A DNA stretch of 64,000 nt from Syntrophaceae bacterium (lineage in GTDB: Bacteria; Desulfobacterota; Syntrophia; Syntrophales; UBA2185), in assembly GCA_003153775.1 (NCBI GenBank), contig PMBI01000046.1, positions 1 to 64,000 on the forward strand, read 5' to 3'. Each line of letters begins with the position of its first letter. Within the stretch, counting starts at the first letter, position 1. The notes beneath the pieces are model-generated. The model did no database searches. It had not been told where the DNA came from and was given only the letters and a program-made list of their open reading frames with translations. Positions 59,471 to 64,000 of the stretch are shown here, piece by piece. The translations under genes were made by a program, and so were the position numbers.

Positions 59471-60649
59471 ATGACGGAATATGATTATTGGAAAATCTTT
59501 CCAAAAATGCCAAAGAAGGTAACCATCGGAGATATAACCGTGCGCGATGGTTTCCAGCACGAAGAAAAATTCATATCCACTAACGCCAAGATCTTTTACG
59601 CCCAGGAGATGATCCTCGCGGGTGCAAAGGAGATTGAGGTTACCAACCTGGGAAACCCGGCTGGCATTCCCCAGTTCAGAGACGCGGAGCAGGTTCTTAC
59701 AGCCCTCAGGGGTGATGCGTTCAAGAAGCGCTGCGAGAGGGCGGGGGTCAAATACGATGAGCTTGTCATGACTGCTGTTACGATCCGCGAACCCGCTGTC
59801 GATACGGCGATTGAGCTCAGGAAGAAAGGAATAGGTCCGGACCGAGTCCTGATGATGGTCTCCACCGATCCGGAACACCATTTTGCCAACTCCGGAACGA
59901 CGCTGACCCAGTATTGGAAAGAGGCAGAGCGCTGCATCAAGAAGGCCGCCGACCATGGCATGAAGATGTGCGGCACGGTGAGCACCATTTGGGGGAGCCC
60001 GATTACCGGCGCCACGAAGCTGGAAGACGCCGTGGAATTTACGAAGCGTTTCTTATCCATCGGCGCGCATGATATCGAGCACGCCGACCATGACGGCTCT
60101 GCGTCCGCGGCACAGGTCTACCGTTATTTCTCCATGGTGCTCGACGCCATGCCGAATCCTGATGCTCATCTGTGCCATCTCCATGAAACGAAGCGCGTTG
60201 CCTCGGCCTCGATCCTTGCGGCCCTTCAGGCCGGGATCACCCGCTTTGAGGGAACCCTGGGCGGTCTGGGCGGACAGCCGGCAAATTTCCTCGATGACTG
60301 TCCCGTAAGAGGAACGGGCGATTACTATTACGATCCTCGGTTTGTGGGTCTCATTACCATGGAGGATCTCCTGGTAATGATCGACGAACTGGGCATAGAG
60401 CACGGGTACGACGTGGACCGTGTCCTCTCACTCGGAAGGAAGATGGAAAAGACGATCGGACGGAGGCTCCGTTCCGAGGCAGTCATTAATGGCCGGACAT
60501 TGAAAGAAGGGCATCCGGAGCACGCACGTCCCGGTCTTGCCAAACTCATCCAGAAAGTTGGCGAGAAACCCGGCCAGCTGGTGCCGCCCGAATGGTCACC
60601 CAAGGCTGTTTTGGGTGAAAAATGGGGCCCCACGGCCTGGAAGAAATAG
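59471..60649 (+). CDS. Atypical DRE-TIM metallolyase (HMG-CoA lyase-like, catalytic Cys absent)
   Basis: 392 aa, longer than HMG-CoA lyase (~300). The TIM-barrel start ITVRDGFQHEEKF (R25-D26) and metal ligands H236 and H238 (CHLHETKRVA) are conserved, but the usual HNT/HDT is HET. The glycine-rich loop reads GLGGQP, with Q269 in place of the catalytic Cys of HMG-CoA lyase. The extra ~80 C-terminal residues are unassigned. So it keeps the metal site but cannot use the standard lyase mechanism. It may be a carboxyl-transfer, aldol or synthase-like member. It is separated from a normal HMG-CoA lyase by a terminator hairpin. Confidence 0.83.
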   Translation: MTEYDYWKIFPKMPKKVTIGDITVRDGFQHEEKFISTNAKIFYAQEMILAGAKEIEVTNLGNPAGIPQFRDAEQVLTALRGDAFKKRCERAGVKYDELVMTAVTIREPAVDTAIELRKKGIGPDRVLMMVSTDPEHHFANSGTTLTQYWKEAERCIKKAADHGMKMCGTVSTIWGSPITGATKLEDAVEFTKRFLSIGAHDIEHADHDGSASAAQVYRYFSMVLDAMPNPDAHLCHLHETKRVASASILAALQAGITRFEGTLGGLGGQPANFLDDCPVRGTGDYYYDPRFVGLITMEDLLVMIDELGIEHGYDVDRVLSLGRKMEKTIGRRLRSEAVINGRTLKEGHPEHARPGLAKLIQKVGEKPGQLVPPEWSPKAVLGEKWGPTAWKK

Positions 60650-60664
60650 AATTATTGTCTCGCG

Positions 60665-60699
60665 CAGGGGGAGAAGTTATTCTCCCCCTGTTTCTTTTT
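60665..60699 (+). terminator. Rho-independent terminator inside the gene run
   Basis: An 11-bp perfect stem (60665-60675 with 60680-60690; CAGGGGGAGAA arms), a 4-nt loop GTTA and a TTTCTTTTT tail. It lies 16 bp past the atypical lyase stop and 18 bp before the next start, so it ends the gctAB operon or attenuates the lyase gene. Confidence 0.88.
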
Positions 60700-60716
60700 G
60701 CATACGGGGTAAGCCT

Positions 60717-61616
60717 ATGCAAAGCCGCCTCCCGCAAAGAATTGAAATCCACGAAGTCGTACTTAGAGACGGCATCCAAAACGAGAAGAAGCTTGTATCC
60801 ACCAATCAGAAACTGAAGCTCATCGATGCATTGACCGATTGCGGAGTACGGCGCATTGAGGTGTCATCCTTCGTCAATCCGCGCTTGGTTCCGCAAATGG
60901 CAGATGCAGAGAAACTCTGGAGCATGGTCAGGCAGAGGAAGGGCATCATGTATGCGGCCCTTATCTTAAACGAGAAGGGCCTGGAGAGAGCCATGCGGTG
61001 CGGGGTGCAGCAGGTAGGCGTCTATGTGTCCGCAAGTGAAACGCACAGCAGGAAAAACAGCAATGCGTCCACTGCGGAGGCGATGAGGGAAGCCGGGCTG
61101 CTCGTGGGGAAGGCGCACGGTGCGGGCATGGAAGTGAGAACGGGAGTGATGAACGCCTTCGGCTGTGCCTACGAGGGAAATATTCCTCAAGCCAAAGTTA
61201 TCAAGGTGGTGAAGGATCTCCTGAAAAAAGAGCCGGATGAAATATGTCTTGCCGATACATCGGGCATGGCTAATCCATCACAAGTTAGGAAACTCGTGAA
61301 GCGTGTGCGGGAAATTGCAGGGGCGGTGCCACTTTCCCTGCATCTTCACAATACGCGTGGCCTGGGGCTCGCTAATGTCTGGGCGGCAATCAACGAGGGG
61401 GTTTCCATTTTCGATACGTCTCTCGGAGGGCTGGGTGGATGCCCTTTCATCATTGGCGCCAGAGGAAACATCTCCACGGAAGACACCGTCAATATGCTCC
61501 ATGAGACAGGTATAGAGACCGGCATAAACCTGGACATGCTCATCGGAGCGAGCTCGCACTTTGAACGCTACATGGGGCAGAAATTTCCTGCCATGGTATC
61601 CCACCTTGCACGCTAA
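60717..61616 (+). CDS. Hydroxymethylglutaryl-CoA lyase
   Basis: 299 aa from ATG 60717; the longer ORF reading through the terminator was rejected. HMG-CoA lyase motifs: LRDGIQNEKK (R17-D18), metal-binding HLHNTRGLGLAN (H209, H211), and the catalytic cysteine loop GGLGGCPF with C242. It cleaves HMG-CoA to acetyl-CoA and acetoacetate, the last step of leucine/isovalerate breakdown. No clear ribosome binding site (GGGGTAAGCCT). Since a strong terminator lies 18 bp upstream, expression needs readthrough or an internal promoter. Confidence 0.9.
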   Translation: MQSRLPQRIEIHEVVLRDGIQNEKKLVSTNQKLKLIDALTDCGVRRIEVSSFVNPRLVPQMADAEKLWSMVRQRKGIMYAALILNEKGLERAMRCGVQQVGVYVSASETHSRKNSNASTAEAMREAGLLVGKAHGAGMEVRTGVMNAFGCAYEGNIPQAKVIKVVKDLLKKEPDEICLADTSGMANPSQVRKLVKRVREIAGAVPLSLHLHNTRGLGLANVWAAINEGVSIFDTSLGGLGGCPFIIGARGNISTEDTVNMLHETGIETGINLDMLIGASSHFERYMGQKFPAMVSHLAR

Positions 61617-61694
61617 TCCTCTCCACCTACAGGCATAGATCATTAGCTGGCGCTGAAAGAACCTTGAAATACTGAACATCGCCTTTGGAACGGA

Positions 61695-62480
61695 TCAACT
61701 GTAGAATTCTTTCCTTCTATCCAGAAGGGTATGGTTGTATGGATTCAGATTTTTGTTCCGAGCCAAATCAATGTCTATTTCGGCTATACCGATTTCTTCG
61801 GTTTCAGCGCCTGCCTGGTACAGAATTCTTGCATCCGGTCCTGTTATCTGGCTTCTGCCTGTATAGCGGCAACTTTTTCCGTTTCTATTCTCCTCGCCTG
61901 TCCTGTTGGCCGTCACGGCGAAAACACGGTTTTCCAGGCATCTAGTCTTCATCGCATCCTGACAGAAAGGGAGAACCAGGTTTGCACTGTGGCAGATCAA
62001 ATCGGCTCCGTTGAGTGCCAGGGTGCGCATGGATTCAGGGAAGAACCAGTCAAAACAGATCATCACCCCTATCTTGCATATCCCTATATCAAAGAAATTA
62101 AGCCCAAGGTCGCCGGGCTGAAACCAGAGTTTTTCTTCGTTAAACAGATGAATCTTCCTGTACTTTCCCAGATAACCAGTGGGCGATATAATCACTGCTG
62201 CATTGAAAAGATTTTCATCCTGCCTTTCGATCAGACCGGCGATGATGTGAACTTTGCTTTCCAGCGCAGCCGCACATAACGCCTCTGTTGTCTTGCCGTG
62301 AGGTAGCGGCTCCGCGAGGTCAAACGCCTCGTCCTTTGATACGATGAGATAACCTGTGTTGAACAGTTCCGGAAGGACGATAATTTCAGCCTCAGTTCTC
62401 TCTATATGCTTTACCGCTTTCTTGATATTGGCTTCTATTTCCCCGAATTGAGGGTTGAACTGTATAAAGGCGGCCTTCAT
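61695..62480 (-). CDS. Carbon-nitrogen hydrolase (nitrilase superfamily)
   Basis: 261 aa from ATG 62480 (AAGGTG upstream). The Glu-Lys-Cys triad is visible in IIVLPELFNTGYL, KYRKIHLFNEEK and GVMICFDWFFPES. The segment NRTGEENRNGKSCRYTGRSQI and the length match amidase/N-carbamoyl-hydrolase branches. It hydrolyses an amide or omega-amido acid. It is convergent with the HMG-CoA lyase gene, and the link to the pathway is unclear. Confidence 0.88.
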   Translation of the reverse strand: MKAAFIQFNPQFGEIEANIKKAVKHIERTEAEIIVLPELFNTGYLIVSKDEAFDLAEPLPHGKTTEALCAAALESKVHIIAGLIERQDENLFNAAVIISPTGYLGKYRKIHLFNEEKLWFQPGDLGLNFFDIGICKIGVMICFDWFFPESMRTLALNGADLICHSANLVLPFCQDAMKTRCLENRVFAVTANRTGEENRNGKSCRYTGRSQITGPDARILYQAGAETEEIGIAEIDIDLARNKNLNPYNHTLLDRRKEFYS

Positions 62481-62591
62481 AGCAATCACCTTGATATATG
62501 TGTGGATAGGATTATCCCACACGCAGTTGAAAAATGAAATCACCCGGAAAGCGTCAGACGTTCGCTTCCAGAAGGAAATAGCCGGATGCCT

Positions 62592-62882
62592 CTACACCTT
62601 GAAATCCACTGCCAGAATGTTTTCACATATCTCCTTCACCTTCGTGAGAACGGGAAGGTGGTCAGGATGAGGTTGATAACGTTTCAGTGCGTCCAGGTCT
62701 TCAAAAGCGGAAATCAGAGCGAAATCGTATGATCTTTCGGAACGAACGATATCGCGACCGAATTGATAATCTTTGATTTCCGGAATTCTGCCGGGAAGGC
62801 GCGCCATTGCTTTTTCCAGATCGTCGATGTCCTTGTCGGTAACACCTGCCTTAAATTTCATGAAGACTACATGCTTGATCAT
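62592..62882 (-). CDS. Dabb (stress-responsive A/B barrel) domain protein
   Basis: 96 aa. The N-terminus MIKHVVFMKFKAGVTDKDIDDL and central YDFALISAFEDLDALKRYQPHPDHLPVLTKVKE match the dimeric alpha/beta-barrel Dabb domain. These small proteins often bind or process hydrophobic or polyketide-like compounds. AAAGGAG precedes ATG 62882. It lies 111 bp upstream of the nitrilase-family gene on the same strand. Confidence 0.85.
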   Translation of the reverse strand: MIKHVVFMKFKAGVTDKDIDDLEKAMARLPGRIPEIKDYQFGRDIVRSERSYDFALISAFEDLDALKRYQPHPDHLPVLTKVKEICENILAVDFKV

Positions 62883-62956
62883 TGCGTTGCTCCTTTCTGC
62901 ACAGGTTGATTTAAATAACTCCTATTTCTCTTTCCATCTCACAGCAAAACAGAGGC

Positions 62957-64000
62957 TCAGGTCTTCCTGCTTATCCGGCACGGCAGACCCTTGAGATTGG
63001 GCGTGCCGTACTCCCTGCCGAGTTTGTCTGTTGAGGTAAGCATATTGAAATTGGATTTGTCCCATTCGTACTGGGTTTCCGGCCTTCCTTCCGGGAACCA
63101 CCATCCATGCGCAGCGCAGAGCACGCGGGGATCGATGCCGTCTGTCAGGTGGGCCGCCTGGGTGATCCGGCCGTATTTCGTTTCGATAACAACTTCATCA
63201 CCTTCGTTGATGCCGTATTTCTGAGCGGTAGCGGGATTCATTTCCAGCAGAGGATGCGGCCTCAGTTTTCTCAGCTTTTCCAGCCACCGGTAGGACGAAT
63301 GTAGGAAGAAGCGGCTCTTGGCGCCGGTGAGAAGCAGGGGATAGGCGGGGTCGTCGTCTTCCGGCAGACCCGTGTATTGCGGCAGGGGAGTCAGCTTAAA
63401 CTTCTCCGCCGTGCTGAGGGCGAGTTCGGCCTTTCCAGTTGGGGTCCTGAATCCTTTCTTCTCGTAGGATTTGAAACGGTCCGGTCCTTTCAGATATCCC
63501 TTCTCCACAAACTCGGCATACGTCAGGCCGGCCGGTTTAACGACGTCTTCGAGGAACGTATGGTAGTCGTCGTGCCAGAGCTCCGGCGGACTTATGCGTT
63601 TGCCCAGCTCATTCATAATCTTCATATCCGGCCAGCACTCGTCCGGCGGTTCCACAACCTTGGGCCTTGCCAGGATGTAACCGTGACCGATTCCAAGATG
63701 GCCGATATCATCAAATTCGAAGTGTGTAGCTGCGGGAAGAACGATATCCGCCAGGGCCGCGGTCGGAGTCATGAAGATGTCCGCTACGGCGAGGAAGTCC
63801 AGTTTTATGAGGGCTTCATAAGTCTGACGGCTGTCTGCGTAAGTCAATAGGGGATTGCAGCACATGGCGTAAAATCCCTTCACCGGGTAAGGAATGCCCT
63901 CCAAAACGGCCTTCCGGAAATACGCGGGCGCAATTGTCATCAGGCGCGGGATTACACGGTGGTGGGCGCTGATCATGTTCTTGTGCTTGTCAGGAATGAG
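62957..64000 (-). CDS. Molybdopterin-dependent oxidoreductase, C-terminal part (truncated by window end)
   Basis: The C-terminal ~347 residues are visible; the frame stays open to base 64000, so the start lies outside. Segments MTPTAALADIVLPAATHFEFDDIGHLGIGHGYI, PLLLTGAKSRFFLHSSYRWLEKL, MNPATAQKYGINEGDEVVIETKYGRI and AAHGWWFPEGRP belong to the DMSO reductase (CISM) family. The end includes the molydopterin-dinucleotide-binding domain. The catalytic metal ligand and any N-terminal FeS site are not in view, so substrate and cofactor metal cannot be assigned. Confidence 0.9.
   Translation of the reverse strand, partial: LIPDKHKNMISAHHRVIPRLMTIAPAYFRKAVLEGIPYPVKGFYAMCCNPLLTYADSRQTYEALIKLDFLAVADIFMTPTAALADIVLPAATHFEFDDIGHLGIGHGYILARPKVVEPPDECWPDMKIMNELGKRISPPELWHDDYHTFLEDVVKPAGLTYAEFVEKGYLKGPDRFKSYEKKGFRTPTGKAELALSTAEKFKLTPLPQYTGLPEDDDPAYPLLLTGAKSRFFLHSSYRWLEKLRKLRPHPLLEMNPATAQKYGINEGDEVVIETKYGRITQAAHLTDGIDPRVLCAAHGWWFPEGRPETQYEWDKSNFNMLTSTDKLGREYGTPNLKGLPCRISRKT

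Overview
The window looks like chromosome of a strictly anaerobic, sulfite/sulfate-respiring bacterium of the Desulfobacterota (former Deltaproteobacteria), perhaps related to the syntrophic Syntrophobacterales/Syntrophales group. The grounds are a reductive dissimilatory sulfite reductase locus with dsrD, DsrMKJOP, a tungsten-type aldehyde:ferredoxin oxidoreductase, acyl-CoA and CoA-transferase genes, and a selenoprotein gene. This lineage call is inferred from gene content; no marker gene fixes the genus.

Region 1 (1-14.7 kb): the 3' end of a tRNA (probably Leu) and its terminator, a divergent amidotransferase-like gene, then one long + strand run: YeiH-type transporter, dsrA, dsrB, dsrD, dsrN, dsrC, an HmcE/HmcF-like (second DsrM/DsrK-like) pair, and dsrMKJOP. 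Together these reduce sulfite to the DsrC trisulfide and pass quinol/periplasmic electrons to DsrC. A degenerate copy of the tRNA 3' end lies just after dsrP, so the block is bracketed like a genomic island.

Region 2 (14.7-20 kb): an accessory stretch. A PAS-rich sensor kinase and a small secreted DUF5329-like protein are each followed by a fragment of the 3' end of dsrP, so dsrP ends occur three times. An AT-rich orphan gene with a PD-(D/E)XK-like motif follows.

Region 3 (20-41.7 kb): a mixed housekeeping/stress region, largely on the minus strand: lipoprotein, lysine-rich H1-like protein, Crp-family regulator, PanE-like reductase, amidohydrolase, a desulforedoxin fused to an H1-like tail, pyruvoyl arginine decarboxylase, DegP protease, a two-UGA glutaredoxin-like selenoprotein (UXX-star type) coupled to a cNMP-binding protein, NlpC/P60 lipoprotein, ADP-forming acyl-CoA synthetase, ElbB, TruA, Zn-alcohol dehydrogenase with NrtS, LUD protein, glycogen phosphorylase and small membrane proteins.

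Region 4 (41.9-49.1 kb): an alcohol/aldehyde oxidation operon: Zn-ADH, SCP2-like protein, two Fe-ADH paralogs (the first lacking two metal ligands), AOR and a polyferredoxin. A glutaredoxin and a ferredoxin:thioredoxin reductase catalytic subunit follow.

Region 5 (49.5-64 kb): short-chain fatty acid transporter, isovaleryl-CoA-dehydrogenase-like enzyme, two CoA-transferase systems, an MccB-like carboxyltransferase, an AUH-like 3-methylglutaconyl-CoA hydratase and two HMG-CoA-lyase-family proteins. This reads as a leucine/isovalerate-type branched acyl-CoA pathway, although no biotin carboxylase is present in the window. A likely MITE with 28-bp perfect terminal inverted repeats sits in the 1.2-kb gap before gctA. 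The window ends inside a molybdopterin oxidoreductase.

The most striking items are the two-selenocysteine UXX-star gene (28247-28462), invisible to normal ORF calling, and the repeat architecture around the dsr cluster.
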